Positions 17,602 through 26,820 of a DNA stretch of 64,000 nucleotides are shown in pieces. The DNA lies in NCBI GenBank assembly GCA_039889035.1, contig JBDQQY010000023.1, positions 62,001 through 126,000 of the forward strand, given 5' to 3'. The notes below the pieces were generated by a model. The model saw only the letters and a list, made by a program, of their open reading frames with translations. It ran no database searches and was not told the origin of the DNA. Numbering within the stretch: the first letter of the stretch is position 1; every line of letters begins with the position of its first letter. Made by a program: the position numbers and the translations under genes. This DNA comes from Plantactinospora sp039889035 (GTDB taxonomy: Bacteria; Actinomycetota; Actinomycetes; Mycobacteriales; Micromonosporaceae).

Positions 17602-19697
17602 CCGAGCTTGACCCACTTGGCGATCGACGGTACGCCGTTGGCGTTGTGCACGAAGAGCATGTACCAGCCGGGCGGGGCCAGGTTGGGGTTGCTCGTCACG
17701 TTCAGGTCGATGGTGTTGCCGTTGACCGTCATCGGCAGCTCGACGAACCGCTGGTTGGGATCGGACGAGTGCGTGACGGCCGCGGGCCGGATCAGCGACG
17801 CCCGGGTCACCGCCGAGTTGACGGTGATCCGCTGGGTGCTGCCGTACCCCCAGTTGGTCCTGGCCAGGGTCTGGATCGCCGGCCGGGCGCCCTTGAAGAG
17901 GTACGGCGGCGAGTAGATCGAGATCCGGGTGTCGAACGACCCGTTGCCGGGGTTGTCGCCGACCGCCATGACCCGCCCGTCGGGCAGCAGGAACGCCGAC
18001 GAGTGGTACGTGCGCGGCACCGGGTCGGTCGCCATGCCCTGGCGGAACCGGTTGGTCTGCGGGTCGAAGATCGACGCCTCGAAGACCGGGTCGGCCCGGT
18101 TGTGCAGCGCGCCGCCGGTCTCGAAGACCGTGCCGTCAGGCAGCAGCACCAGCGAGACGTACATCTTGCCCTGGCCGTTGCTCTGCGGCACGCCACCGGT
18201 CAGCGTGCCCTGCGGGAGCGGCGGACCCGGCTCGTACCGGGGGCTGGCGGCCTTGAGGTCGATGATGTCGGTCAGCCGGTGCGCGGTCGCGCCCGCGTCG
18301 CCGTTGCCGCCGCCCACCGTCAGCACCCGCTGCGTCTGGGCCGGCGGGAGCAGCACGCTCATCGACTGGTCGCGCTCGTCCTTGCGCTGGAGTCCGGGCA
18401 CGTCGGTGATCGCGCCGGTGCCGTAGTTGTAGATCGACGCTCCGCTGCCCGGCAGGCCGACGCCGAACGTGTGGCTGCCGGTGTAGAAGAGCCGGCCGTC
18501 CTGCATCAGCACCATCGCCGGGTACAGGCCCCACCAGGACCAGGTCTGCTTCACCTCGTTCATCGGCAGCCAGCGCTGCTGGGCGGAGCTGAAGTAGTCG
18601 GTGGTGGTGGTGCCGGTGGAGTCCTCGCCGAGGCCGCCGAGCGAGAGGATGTCGCCGTTGCCGAGCATGGTCGCCGACGGGTACCAGTGGCCGGCGAGCA
18701 TGTCGTTCGTCCGGCTGTACTTGTTGGTGGCCGGGTCGAAGATGTACGAGTTCTTCAGGCCCTGGTAACCCACGGTGCCGTCGGCGCTCGGGTAGTCCTT
18801 GTTGCCACCCATCACGAGCACCCGGCCGTCGCGCAACTGCACGTGCCCCGCGCAGAAGAGGTCGACCGGCGTGGCGACGTTGGTGAAGGCGCCGGTCGCC
18901 GGGTCGTACACGGCGGTCTTGAAGGTGCCGGCCTCGAAGGCGCTGGGGTCGTTGCCGGAGCCCGCGACGAGCAGCACCTTGCCGTTGTGCAGCATCACCG
19001 CGTGGATGCCGCGCACCGTCGACTCGTACGGCATGACCTGCCACTTGCCCTTGGTGCAGCCGGTGGCGTCACTGCACCCGCTGGGGGTGGGCGTCGGCGC
19101 GCTCACGTCGACCATCGAGTAGTCGTCGGTGGTGAGGGTGCCGGTGCTGTAGATGCTGACGCCCCAGGTGATCTGGTCGGTGTTCGCCGGGATCGGGGGC
19201 GTACGCACCACCTTGCGCTGCCAGGCGGTGGTCGCCGCGAGCGTCGCCGGATCCAGCCAGTACTGCCAGCCGTCCCGGGTGTCGTGCCGGAACAGCGTGA
19301 TCGCGTTGGCCGCGGTGGTCGACTTGTACCAGACCGAGAGGTCGTACTGGCGACCGACGGTGACGTGGGGAGCGCACTCCGCGTTCTCCAGCATCATCGC
19401 CTTGCGGTCGCCCGAGGTCAGCGCGGTGATGGCGATCCGCATGGCCCGGGTTCCGCTGTGCGCGTCGGTCGTCGGGCCGAACGTGTACGTGTTGTCGCCG
19501 AACCCGGACCGCTCCCAGCAGGTCGGGAACCCGTCGGCGCCCAACGTCTCCAGCCCCGGATTCCGCACCAGGTTGGTCGCCGCCTGGGCGGGTGTGGCGG
19601 CCAGACCGACGGTCAGCAGGAGAGCGAGGGCGAGTAGCCGGCCGAGTCCGCGGCGGAGCTCCGGGCTGAACATCGGAACGGCTTCTGCGGGAGGCAC
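17598..19697 (-). CDS. glxA: GlxA-like copper radical (galactose) oxidase
   Basis: The start is GTG at 19697 with AGGAGA five bases upstream; an internal ATG at 19673 immediately precedes the signal helix. The 699-residue secreted protein has a signal peptide ending TPAQA and a carbohydrate-binding-like N-terminal domain. Kelch blades follow (GKVLLVAGSG, DGRVLVMGG, DGRLFYTGS, DGRVMAVGDN), then a C-terminal DUF1929/Ig-like domain. Candidate copper ligands and cofactor residues include Cys in DLFCAGHVQL (the Tyr-Cys thioether partner), RTYHSSAFLLP (Tyr, His) and the GWYMLFVHN His. In Streptomyces GlxA acts with CslA at hyphal tips. It heads the operon 17598-12730. Confidence 0.9.
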   Translation of the reverse strand: MPPAEAVPMFSPELRRGLGRLLALALLLTVGLAATPAQAATNLVRNPGLETLGADGFPTCWERSGFGDNTYTFGPTTDAHSGTRAMRIAITALTSGDRKAMMLENAECAPHVTVGRQYDLSVWYKSTTAANAITLFRHDTRDGWQYWLDPATLAATTAWQRKVVRTPPIPANTDQITWGVSIYSTGTLTTDDYSMVDVSAPTPTPSGCSDATGCTKGKWQVMPYESTVRGIHAVMLHNGKVLLVAGSGNDPSAFEAGTFKTAVYDPATGAFTNVATPVDLFCAGHVQLRDGRVLVMGGNKDYPSADGTVGYQGLKNSYIFDPATNKYSRTNDMLAGHWYPSATMLGNGDILSLGGLGEDSTGTTTTDYFSSAQQRWLPMNEVKQTWSWWGLYPAMVLMQDGRLFYTGSHTFGVGLPGSGASIYNYGTGAITDVPGLQRKDERDQSMSVLLPPAQTQRVLTVGGGNGDAGATAHRLTDIIDLKAASPRYEPGPPLPQGTLTGGVPQSNGQGKMYVSLVLLPDGTVFETGGALHNRADPVFEASIFDPQTNRFRQGMATDPVPRTYHSSAFLLPDGRVMAVGDNPGNGSFDTRISIYSPPYLFKGARPAIQTLARTNWGYGSTQRITVNSAVTRASLIRPAAVTHSSDPNQRFVELPMTVNGNTIDLNVTSNPNLAPPGWYMLFVHNANGVPSIAKWVKLG

Positions 19698-19869
19698 GGC
19701 GTCTCCTGTCGATCCTGTCTACACCTGGGCCGCCCCGCAGCGTACCGGTCATCGTCGCCCCGGCCAATGTGGGCTTCCGGCGCTCTCCGGGTGGAGCGAT
19801 CTGCGGCTGAGTCACCTCCCGGTCACGCCATGGCAGGGGCAGCGAAGTCTGGAGATGTGCGGAAGTGCG

Positions 19870-19895
19870 CCCGCACCGGCCGAGGCCGGTGCGGG
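19870..19895 (-). terminator. strong hairpin after FG-GAP gene
   Basis: A perfect 12-bp stem (CCCGCACCGGCC / GGCCGGTGCGGG) with a 2-nt GA spacer begins 15 bp after the stop of the FG-GAP gene. It separates that gene from the glxA-like operon, which is on the same strand 172 bp further on. Confidence 0.75.
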
Positions 19896-19910
19896 GTGCC
19901 AGTTGGGTGG

Positions 19911-20999
19911 TCAGTCCTTCATCCGGACGGTCACGGTGGCGGTGTCGCCGAGTCCGTCACCGAGCCGGTAGACGAACGTGTCCGGCAGGCTGTGGGGGTC
20001 CGTGCGCTGGTAGACGACCTCGTGACGTGGGTCGTGGTCGGAGAGGAAACCGTACCGGGGCGGGACGACGATGGTGACGACCGCGTCCGAGCCCGCGATG
20101 TCGTTGTCCCGAACCTTGATCACCTTCGGCGTGTTCCGGCTCGCCTGAACGCGGTCGTCATTGGCGATCGGTCCCATGTGGAAGGCCCGGTTGCCGCGGT
20201 TGGTGAAGTAGGTGACCAGCCGGCCGTTCTCGGATCGCACGTCCGGACGTCCGTCTGTGTTGGGGTCAACCACCTCCACGCTGAAGCCGTCGTCATCGTC
20301 TCCCTGCTCAAGCCACCATTCCGACCCGTCGTCGAAGATGACGACCGCACCCGTCGCAGGCGGGGACAGCGCGGCGTGGAAGGCAAGGACGACGTCCATC
20401 GCCCCGTTCCCGTCAAAGTCCGCGAGTTGGTGGTGGTTGATCGAGCCATGGTCCTGCTGGATCGGGCCGGGGACCAGTTGCCCGGTTGGTGTGTTGAGGA
20501 ACGTTCTGATCCCGTGGTGGTCGCTCCACCAGTAGATATCGGTCAGCCCGTCACCGTTGAAGTCCGCCCTGGAGATCTCGCTCGGCTGGGCACGCCCTGT
20601 TCCCAGCAGTTCGGGGACGAAGTTCCGCAGGACCAGGAGGGTGCTCCCGACGCCGGTGGGAGGACCGGGAAACCAACCGACGACGAGTTCGTCGGTGCCG
20701 TCGCCGCCGAGGTCGACGGCGGTGCCCAGGTCCGGGCAACCCGCTATCGGGAGCGTTGCGCCAGGTGGCACGTACGGGTGCTCGACGACGGTACCGACGC
20801 CACCCCATTGGACGCCGACCGTGCACCGCTGGCCGTCGGCAGTGCCGCCGAGGGTGATTCGGTCGAGTTTGCCGTCGTTATTCAGGTCGCCCCAGATGAG
20901 ATCCTCGGTTCCACCGGCGCGGGCTGGGGTTCCGGCGATTCCGAGTGTTCCGGTCAGGACTACGGAGAGGATGGCGGCGGTGAGACGTCTTCTCCACAT
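19911..20999 (-). CDS. secreted FG-GAP/VCBS-repeat protein
   Basis: The start is ATG at 20999 with GGAGC five bases upstream. This 362-residue protein has a signal peptide ending TPARA. FG-GAP/VCBS type repeats with calcium-loop DxDxDG-like motifs follow: WGDLNNDGKLDRI, DLGGDGTDELVVG, DFNGDGLTDIYWW, DFDGNGAMDVVLA and DPNTDGRPDV. Such repeats form beta-propellers on the cell surface. The last 90 residues (PPRYGFLSDHD...TVTVRMKD) look like a cadherin-like/Big domain. Function unknown; adhesion or glycan binding is plausible beside the polysaccharide operon. Confidence 0.82.
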   Translation of the reverse strand: MWRRRLTAAILSVVLTGTLGIAGTPARAGGTEDLIWGDLNNDGKLDRITLGGTADGQRCTVGVQWGGVGTVVEHPYVPPGATLPIAGCPDLGTAVDLGGDGTDELVVGWFPGPPTGVGSTLLVLRNFVPELLGTGRAQPSEISRADFNGDGLTDIYWWSDHHGIRTFLNTPTGQLVPGPIQQDHGSINHHQLADFDGNGAMDVVLAFHAALSPPATGAVVIFDDGSEWWLEQGDDDDGFSVEVVDPNTDGRPDVRSENGRLVTYFTNRGNRAFHMGPIANDDRVQASRNTPKVIKVRDNDIAGSDAVVTIVVPPRYGFLSDHDPRHEVVYQRTDPHSLPDTFVYRLGDGLGDTATVTVRMKD

Positions 21000-21602
21000 A
21001 GGAGCTCCGTTCGTGAGATCCGATCTGTCGCGGGAGAGGGACGCCCGGGAGCTTACGGACAACGCATCGTAATGATGATGTCACTGACGGTGATCTGACA
21101 GCAGGGATCGCCGGCGGCCCGGCGGTCGTACGACGTGAGCACGCGCTCGATCGCATCAACGCGCCCACCTGGTCACCGAGACCACGGCCGAGATTCGCCA
21201 TCGCGGGTCGGGGACGCGTCGGCGGACCGGCCATGCTCGGGACAGGTCTGCCCGTGCCTCGTTCCGACGCTGGTAGACCGGCGTGAAGTCGATTTGAAGA
21301 CGCCTTCCGGTTGACTGTCGGCAGTCGTCGGCGGGGAGGACGACGAACTGCACGGCCGCCCGGCCCGGCTGATCCGGGCCGGGCCGGGATGCCAGCGCAC
21401 GGCACCGGGGTGACCCGAGAAGGTCGCGGGTCACCAACCCGGGCGTGCTCGTCGTGGTGGCGCCGTGCCTCGCACCGGTCCGGGCCGGCCCCCGGTCGGC
21501 CCGGCATTTGCCCGCCCCGCCTGGTGAGGTCCGCCGCGACCGACCGGCAGCACACCCTGTCGGTACGCACACGTCGGCTCTCGAACGGGAGGGACGCCTG
21601 TC
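21000..21602. other. intergenic region upstream of the biosynthetic cluster
   Basis: This is about 600 bp with no supported gene, between the divergent FG-GAP gene and the cluster's regulator. It must hold the promoters of both. A small inverted repeat GACTG-tcgg-CAGTC (21313-21326) sits in GGTTGACTG...; it recalls half-sites of StrR-type regulators but lacks the usual 11-bp spacing, so I do not call it an operator. Confidence 0.5.
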
Positions 21603-22797
21603 ATGTCCGAGGCCAGGGGTACGCACGCCGTCGCCACCGTGCGACCGCACCACCACGGGCGTCCGGTGCTCGTACCGGTCGCCGCGCCGGGTCGGGTGGA
21701 GGGGGAACTGCCACGTGCCGCGACGGTGACCCGCCCCGCCGGCTGGGGCCGTACGTCCGGCCCGGGCGGCGCGCTGTCGGCGCACCACCCGGCCGCCGAC
21801 CAACGGCCGACGGCGCTGCTGGAGGTGGCCGGGCTCGGCATCGCCGACTCGCCCCGGCTGGCCGGGGAGGATCCGGAACATGTCCGGCTGCTCGCCAGCG
21901 TCGAGGCGTCGTTGCCGCCGATCCTGGTGCATCTGCCGACGATGCGGGTGATCGACGGGGTGCACCGGCTGCGGGCCGCCCAGCTCCGCGGTGACGAGCG
22001 GATCGGGGCCGTCTTCTTCGACGGCGACGCCGAGGCGGCGTTCGTCCGCGCGGTCGAGGAGAACATCGCGCACGGCCTGCCGCTGTCGCTGGCCGATCGG
22101 GAGGCGGCCGCCGCACGTATCGTCGCGTCCCATCCTCACTGGTCGGACCGGGCCATCGCGGCGGCTACCGGGCTGGCCGCCAGGACGGTCGCCGGGATCC
22201 GGAGCCGTGCAACCGCGGCGGATCCGCGGGGCGCACGCCCGGCTGGGCCGGGACGGTCGGGTGCGGCCGGTCGACATCAGCACCGGCCGGCGGCGGGCGG
22301 CCGAGTTCATCAGGGCCAACCCGGACGCGTCGCTGCGCCAGGTCGCGAAGGTGGTCGGCGTCTCGCCGGGCACCGTACGCGACGTCCGGGAACGGCTCCG
22401 CAAGGGACTCGATCCGGTCCCGGCCGGCGCCCGAAACCCGGGCAGGTCGGTGCGGGCGGCCGGCGCGCCCCGTCGGCTGCCGGACCGGGTCGCGCCGGAG
22501 TCGCAGCGGGAGCGGTTGCGCAACCTCGCCCGGGACCCGGCGCTGCGGCACACCACCGTGGGCCGCGAGGTGATCCGCTGGCTCGACGTCCATCTGATCG
22601 GCACCGAGGACTGGGCGGACCTGCTGGACGCGGTGCCGCCACACTGCGCGTACCTCATCGCGGAGATGGCGCTCGACTGCGCGGCGGCCTGGCGGGAACT
22701 GGCCGGGGCACTCGAACGCCGGATCCAGACCACGGGCGAGGTCGGCCCGGGCGGTGCCGGCGGCGCACCGGAGACGACCGTGCGGGCGGGCGGGTGA
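21603..22797 (+). pseudogene. ParB/StrR-like pathway activator, frameshifted
   Basis: The first half is a ParB-like N domain (LPPILVHLPTMRVIDGVHRL, AVEENIAHGLPLSLADREAA) and a first helix-turn-helix (WSDRAIAAATGLAARTVAGI), as in StrR/NovG cluster activators. At about 22200-22215 the matching sequence moves to the +1 frame. There it continues with ARLGRDGRVRPVDISTGRRR and DASLRQVAKVVGVSPGTVRD, a second HTH, and a C-terminal domain that ends at 22797. Read through, the gene would give about 397 residues, the normal StrR-like length. This may be a sequencing error, a real mutation or, less likely, programmed frameshifting. The stop overlaps the next start (GTGA). Confidence 0.78.
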
Positions 22798-23537
22798 ACC
22801 CGCTGTCCGGGGAACCGCCGCGGCCCGGGTCGGCGGTGGACGCCGGCCCGGTGCCCGACGGCGTGAAACGCCTGGTCGAGGCACAGCTCCGGGCCCTCGT
22901 GCTGGACGGTCCCTTTCCCTGCCTGGGTGCGCGGTCCGCGTTCCGGGTGGGAAGCTACCTGTTCAACGTCCACCACGAGCTGGGCGCGGCGGGAAGCACC
23001 CGGAGCCTGGCCGCCGATCTCCGCCACTTCCGGACGGTGCGGCGCCGGATGGGCGACCTCTACACGTACGTCGGGAGCTTCCTGGAGCCCCGCATGGTCA
23101 CCGACGAGCGGGACTGGGACCGGCTGGTGTGGGGCGTGCTCCAGGACCTGCACGACCTGGACGACGAGCCGTGGGATGCCCGGTACTCGGCCGACCCCGG
23201 TCACGCCGACTTCGCGTTCTCGTTTGCCGGGCTCGGCCATCTGGTGGTGACGCTCTATCCCGGCGCATCCCGGTACGCCCGCCGCTTCGCCTGGCCGACG
23301 CTGATATTCAATCCGCCGGAGCAGGACCGGGCGAAGTTTCCCTCCGACGAGGAATTCCTGCGGTTCCAAGACAAGATCCGCGAGCGTGACGCCCGGCTGC
23401 AGGGATCCGTCAACCCGTCACTGCCGGATACGCTGGACGATCCGCAGGCGCCGGGATTCTCCGGTGCGCCCGTCGGCCCGGACTGGGACTGTCCGTTGCG
23501 GATCCGCGACGGGGCGTCCCGCCGCGACGAAGGGTAG
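22794..23537 (+). CDS. YqcI/YcgG-family haem-dependent N-oxygenase candidate
   Basis: The GTG start overlaps the regulator's stop (GTGA). The 247-residue protein shows the YqcI/YcgG hallmarks: DGPFPCLGARSAFRVGSYLF near the N terminus, DLYTYVGSFLEPR, FAFSFAGLGHLVVTLYPGAS and WPTLIFNPPEQ. Characterised relatives include DcsA (D-cycloserine) and GntA (guanitoxin), haem enzymes that N-hydroxylate the guanidine of arginine. The substrate here is not proven. The companion amidinotransferase and arginine-type hydroxylase make an arginine-like substrate attractive. Which residue ligates haem cannot be decided by eye. Confidence 0.8.
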   Translation: MNPLSGEPPRPGSAVDAGPVPDGVKRLVEAQLRALVLDGPFPCLGARSAFRVGSYLFNVHHELGAAGSTRSLAADLRHFRTVRRRMGDLYTYVGSFLEPRMVTDERDWDRLVWGVLQDLHDLDDEPWDARYSADPGHADFAFSFAGLGHLVVTLYPGASRYARRFAWPTLIFNPPEQDRAKFPSDEEFLRFQDKIRERDARLQGSVNPSLPDTLDDPQAPGFSGAPVGPDWDCPLRIRDGASRRDEG

Positions 23538-23745
23538 CCGCCGACACCGATTCCACCCGAGCACCGATCGGCTCCGAGGAGAAGGGTGCCCACGCCATGC
23601 GCGGGCGCCCGGATCGGTGTGGGACAACAGTTTCCTACCATTCCGGTGGGCTGAGCCGGCTCCGTTCCTGGATGCCGGCAATCCGTGTCCGGACACCCGG
23701 GCCGGGCAATTCCGCGCCCGTTCGTGTGCGACCAAATCGCCCACC

Positions 23746-23775
23746 TTGACCGGTGTCCATCCGGCTGAGTACATA
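23746..23775 (+). promoter_or_regulatory. candidate promoter for the structural genes
   Basis: TTGACC (23746-23751), an 18-bp spacer and TACATA (23770-23775) resemble a sigma-70/HrdB promoter. They lie 31 bp before the TTG start of the 2OG-oxygenase gene in the only large gap (268 bp) of the front half of the cluster. Confidence 0.5.
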
Positions 23776-23805
23776 ACAGCGTCGACGCAAACGGGGGAGG
23801 ATGCC

Positions 23806-24768
23806 TTGACGACGTTGCCAACGGCCGCAGGCCACGTGGTGAGTCTGCGCCCCGCCGAGTCCGCCCCGATGTGGCGGGCCGGTGACGAGGTCCTGCGGGC
23901 GACGGACCTTGTCCGGTCCGACCCGGACGAAATGATGGCCGCCGCCACCGCCGTGGCCGCCGCGACCCCGTCAGCGCTGGTCCGGGCGGTCCACGCCTAC
24001 CGGAGCCGGGCCGAGCACGGTGACGTGCTCCTGGTCCGCGGGGTGTTGCCGGAGACGAACTTCGGCACCAACCCGTCGGCCTCGGCGGCGCCGCTGGCGG
24101 GTTACGCCGTCCAGCACGCCGCGCTGCAACTGCTCGGGATCACGATGCTGCTCGGCGAGCCGTTCAATTTCCGGACGTTGTACGAGGGAAAGCTCGTGCA
24201 GCACGTCGTACCGGCGCCGAACATGGAGTTCACCCAGACCAGCGAGAGCAGCAGCGGAATGCTCGACTGGCACGTGGAGGACGGCTTCAGCCCCGACCGC
24301 TGCGACTATTTCGGCCTGTTGTGCCTACGTGGAGCCGAGGCCGCGGTCACCCGATACGCCGCCGCTCGGGATGTCGTACTCGACGACCGGACCCGACGGA
24401 TTCTCTCCGAGCCGCGCTTCGAGATGGCGCCCGATTCGGCGCACGTTCTCGACGACGATTCCCCCTGCCGTACGCCGGTGCTGTTCGGTGCGCCGCACGC
24501 CCCGGAGATCTGCTACGACGACCACTACCTCACGCCGTTGGACGGGGAGGGCAAGGAGGCACTGCGCGAACTGCGTACGCAACTCGACGCCGTGCACCAC
24601 GGACACGTACTGCGTCCCGGTGATCTGCTGGTCATCGACAACCGCCGGGTCGTGCATTCCCGTACCCCGTTCGCCGCCCGGCACGACGGCACCGACCGGT
24701 GGCTGCTGCGCACGATGGTCTGCGCCTCGCTGCCGCGGTTCCGGGCCCATGGCCGCCGCATCATCTAG
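23806..24768 (+). CDS. Fe(II)/2-oxoglutarate hydroxylase, VioC/AsnO type
   Basis: The start is TTG at 23806, decided by GGGGGAGG five bases upstream. The 320-residue enzyme has the clavaminate-synthase-like HxE metal motif in LDWHVEDGF rather than HxD. The distal His is in DNRRVVHSRTPF, followed by the 2-oxoglutarate-binding Arg in RWLLRTM. FNFRTLYEGKLVQHVVP and EFTQTSESSSG are typical of VioC, AsnO and OrfP, which hydroxylate free L-Arg or L-Asn at C-beta. An arginine-type substrate is inferred from the neighbours. It is the first gene of the main operon. Confidence 0.88.
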   Translation: MTTLPTAAGHVVSLRPAESAPMWRAGDEVLRATDLVRSDPDEMMAAATAVAAATPSALVRAVHAYRSRAEHGDVLLVRGVLPETNFGTNPSASAAPLAGYAVQHAALQLLGITMLLGEPFNFRTLYEGKLVQHVVPAPNMEFTQTSESSSGMLDWHVEDGFSPDRCDYFGLLCLRGAEAAVTRYAAARDVVLDDRTRRILSEPRFEMAPDSAHVLDDDSPCRTPVLFGAPHAPEICYDDHYLTPLDGEGKEALRELRTQLDAVHHGHVLRPGDLLVIDNRRVVHSRTPFAARHDGTDRWLLRTMVCASLPRFRAHGRRII

Positions 24769-24781
24769 AAGGAATCCGCTG

Positions 24782-26041
24782 GTGTCGAAGGTTGTGCTCA
24801 TCGTCGGCGCGGTCGAGCACCGCGAGCTGGCCCTGCGTACCGGGCTGGAGCGGGGCTACCGGATCGTCCTGGTGGAGGAGGCCACCTCGCCGTTGCTGTC
24901 CTGGGCGCACCTGGCGGTGCCGGTGCCGGACATCCTGGACGCCCGAGGCGTCCGGGCCGGGATCGACCGGGCGGTCGGGCTCGCCCGCCCCGACGCCGTC
25001 CTCACCCTGTACGACGAGCTGTTCCCGCTCGTGGCAGAGGTGGCGGCCGGCCTCGGGCTGCCGTTCGTCGACCCTGGTGCGGCCCTGCGCAACGCCAACA
25101 AGATCGAGCAACGCACGGCCCTGGAGAAGGCGGGGGTACCCATTCCGGAGTGGGCGACCTGCACGGACCTGACCTCGGCACGGGCGGTCGCCGCGCGGGT
25201 CGGCTACCCGGCCATCCTCAAGGTGGCCGACCAGACCGGGGCCGGCAAGATCCGCGTCGCCGGCCCGGACGATCTGGCGGCGGCCCACGCCCAGCTCGCC
25301 GGCCCCCGGTCCCGGGACGAACCGCCGCTGCTGGTCGAGGAGCTGCTGCACGGCCAGGAGTACAGCGTCGAGGCGTTCGTGTGGCAGGGCCGCCCGACCC
25401 CGATCTGCGTCACCCACAAGACCACGACCGGGGGCGGGTATCCCGTCGAACTCGGACACGCGCTGCCCTACCGGGGCACGGACGCCGATCCGGTGCTGGC
25501 GACGGCGCTCGACGCGGCCCGCGCGGTCGGTGCCGACCAGACCCTCGTGCACGTCGAGGTCTTCCTTACCGCCACCGGACCGAGGGTGGTCGAGGTGAAC
25601 GCGCGCTCCGGCGGCGACTGCATCATGGACCTGGTCGCCCGGTGCAGCGGCGCCAATCCGTACGACATCGTCTACGACCTGAGCCTGGGCCGGGCGCCTA
25701 GCTGGCACCCGACCTGGCGCGGCGCGGCGGCGATCCGGTTCCTCGTGGCCGACCGCGCGGGTCGGCTCGCCGGCATCGCGGGGGTCGACGCCGCCCTCAC
25801 CCTCCCCGGATTCCACCGGATCGGAGTCGACCGGCAACCCGGTACGCCCGTCCGGCGCCCCCGGGGCGGCGAGGACCGGCTCGGCTGGGTCATCGCCGAC
25901 GGGGCGGACTGGCGGCAGGCCCGGGACCGGGCCGGCCGGATCGCCGCCAGCCTGACGCCACGGATCGCCACCGGCCCGGCGCCGGGGGTCGCGCCGACCG
26001 ACAGCACCGGCGTCGACGACGACTGGGAAGCGGGGACCTGA
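24782..26041 (+). CDS. ATP-grasp carboxylate-amine ligase
   Basis: The start is GTG at 24782 behind AGAAGGA. This 419-residue protein has the ATP-grasp arrangement. The N-terminal Rossmann-like half (VVLIVGAVEHRELALR) leads to an ANKIEQRTALEKAGVPIPEW hinge, GYPAILKVADQTGAGKIRVA (ATP-binding Lys and Gly loop), LLVEELLHGQEYSVEAFVWQ (EE-x-x-x-G-x-E-x-S) and HVEVFLTATGPRVVEVNARSGGD (metal-binding Glu and Asn). Close in type to carnosine-synthase and L-amino-acid ligase enzymes, it should form an amide bond using ATP. Both substrates are unknown; modified amino acids from this cluster are likely. Confidence 0.88.
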   Translation: MSKVVLIVGAVEHRELALRTGLERGYRIVLVEEATSPLLSWAHLAVPVPDILDARGVRAGIDRAVGLARPDAVLTLYDELFPLVAEVAAGLGLPFVDPGAALRNANKIEQRTALEKAGVPIPEWATCTDLTSARAVAARVGYPAILKVADQTGAGKIRVAGPDDLAAAHAQLAGPRSRDEPPLLVEELLHGQEYSVEAFVWQGRPTPICVTHKTTTGGGYPVELGHALPYRGTDADPVLATALDAARAVGADQTLVHVEVFLTATGPRVVEVNARSGGDCIMDLVARCSGANPYDIVYDLSLGRAPSWHPTWRGAAAIRFLVADRAGRLAGIAGVDAALTLPGFHRIGVDRQPGTPVRRPRGGEDRLGWVIADGADWRQARDRAGRIAASLTPRIATGPAPGVAPTDSTGVDDDWEAGT

Positions 26042-26818
26042 GTGCACGGATACACCTCGTCGACGTACGGCAACCGGATCGCGGACATCTACGACCAGCC
26101 GGGGCAGACGCCGCCGGACGCCGATCGGGCCGCGGCCTTCCTGCACGACCTCGCGGCCCGGGCCGCGGCGGCGTCCGAGGGCGTCGAGCCGCCCCGGGCA
26201 CTGGAATGGGGCGTCGGGACCGGTCGGGTGGCGATACCGCTGGCCGCGCTCGGCTGCGACGTCTCCGGGGTGGACACCTCGGGGGCCATGCTGGCGCGCT
26301 GCCGTACCGCCGACGCCGGCGGTCGGCTGCGGCTGTCGATCGGCGACATGACCGCGGTACGGGTCGACGGGGCGCCGTTCCACGTCGTCTACGCGGCCTT
26401 CAACACGCTGCTGCACCTGCTGACCCAGGAGGAACAGGTGGCCGTGTTCGCCAACTCGGCGGCGCAGCTCAGCCCCGGTGGCGCGTTCGTGGTGCAGGTG
26501 AACGTGCCGGACGTCGGGTGCCTCCGGGACGGCCAGCGGGTACGGATCTTCGAGGTGGAGACGGCGTACGTGGACCTGAACATCACCCTGCACGATCCGC
26601 TCCGGCAGCAGCTCCGTACCCAGCAGATGATCATTAGGGAGGGCGGAGCGGAGCTGCGCCCGCTGATGCAGCGGTACGTCTGGCCGAGCGAGCTGGACCT
26701 GATGGCCCGGCTCGCCGGGCTGCGGCTCGCGGCCCGGTACGCCGACTGGGCCGGCACCCCGTTCACCGCCGAGAGCACCGAGCACGTCTCGGTCTACCGT
26801 CCGGCCGAGGAGCGCTAG
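26042..26818 (+). CDS. class I SAM-dependent methyltransferase
   Basis: The GTG start follows the previous stop directly. The 258-residue protein has the SAM-binding motif I ALEWGVGTGRVAIPLA, the acidic residue after strand 2 in GCDVSGVDTSGAML, motif II-like DMTAVRVDG and VVYAAFNTLLHLLT. It ends with SVYRPAEER. The acceptor (N, O or C) cannot be read from sequence. It sits between the ligase and the PLP enzyme with gaps of 0 and 2 bp, so it is part of the same transcript. Confidence 0.88.
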   Translation: MHGYTSSTYGNRIADIYDQPGQTPPDADRAAAFLHDLAARAAAASEGVEPPRALEWGVGTGRVAIPLAALGCDVSGVDTSGAMLARCRTADAGGRLRLSIGDMTAVRVDGAPFHVVYAAFNTLLHLLTQEEQVAVFANSAAQLSPGGAFVVQVNVPDVGCLRDGQRVRIFEVETAYVDLNITLHDPLRQQLRTQQMIIREGGAELRPLMQRYVWPSELDLMARLAGLRLAARYADWAGTPFTAESTEHVSVYRPAEER

Positions 26819-26820
26819 CC

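Noticed and set aside
15608..17611. A 667-codon plus-strand frame opposite the GT39-like and excalibur genes
   Set aside because: Shadow frame: rich in His/Gln/Asp/Arg with no recognisable fold, while the minus strand encodes good membrane helices and the excalibur motif.
17340..19637. A 765-codon plus-strand frame opposite glxA
   Set aside because: Antisense of the kelch repeats; no ribosome-binding site and non-protein-like composition.
21313..21326. GACTG-tcgg-CAGTC as a StrR-type operator
   Set aside because: StrR-type sites have an 11-bp spacer and longer arms; here the spacer is 4 bp, so the match is too weak.
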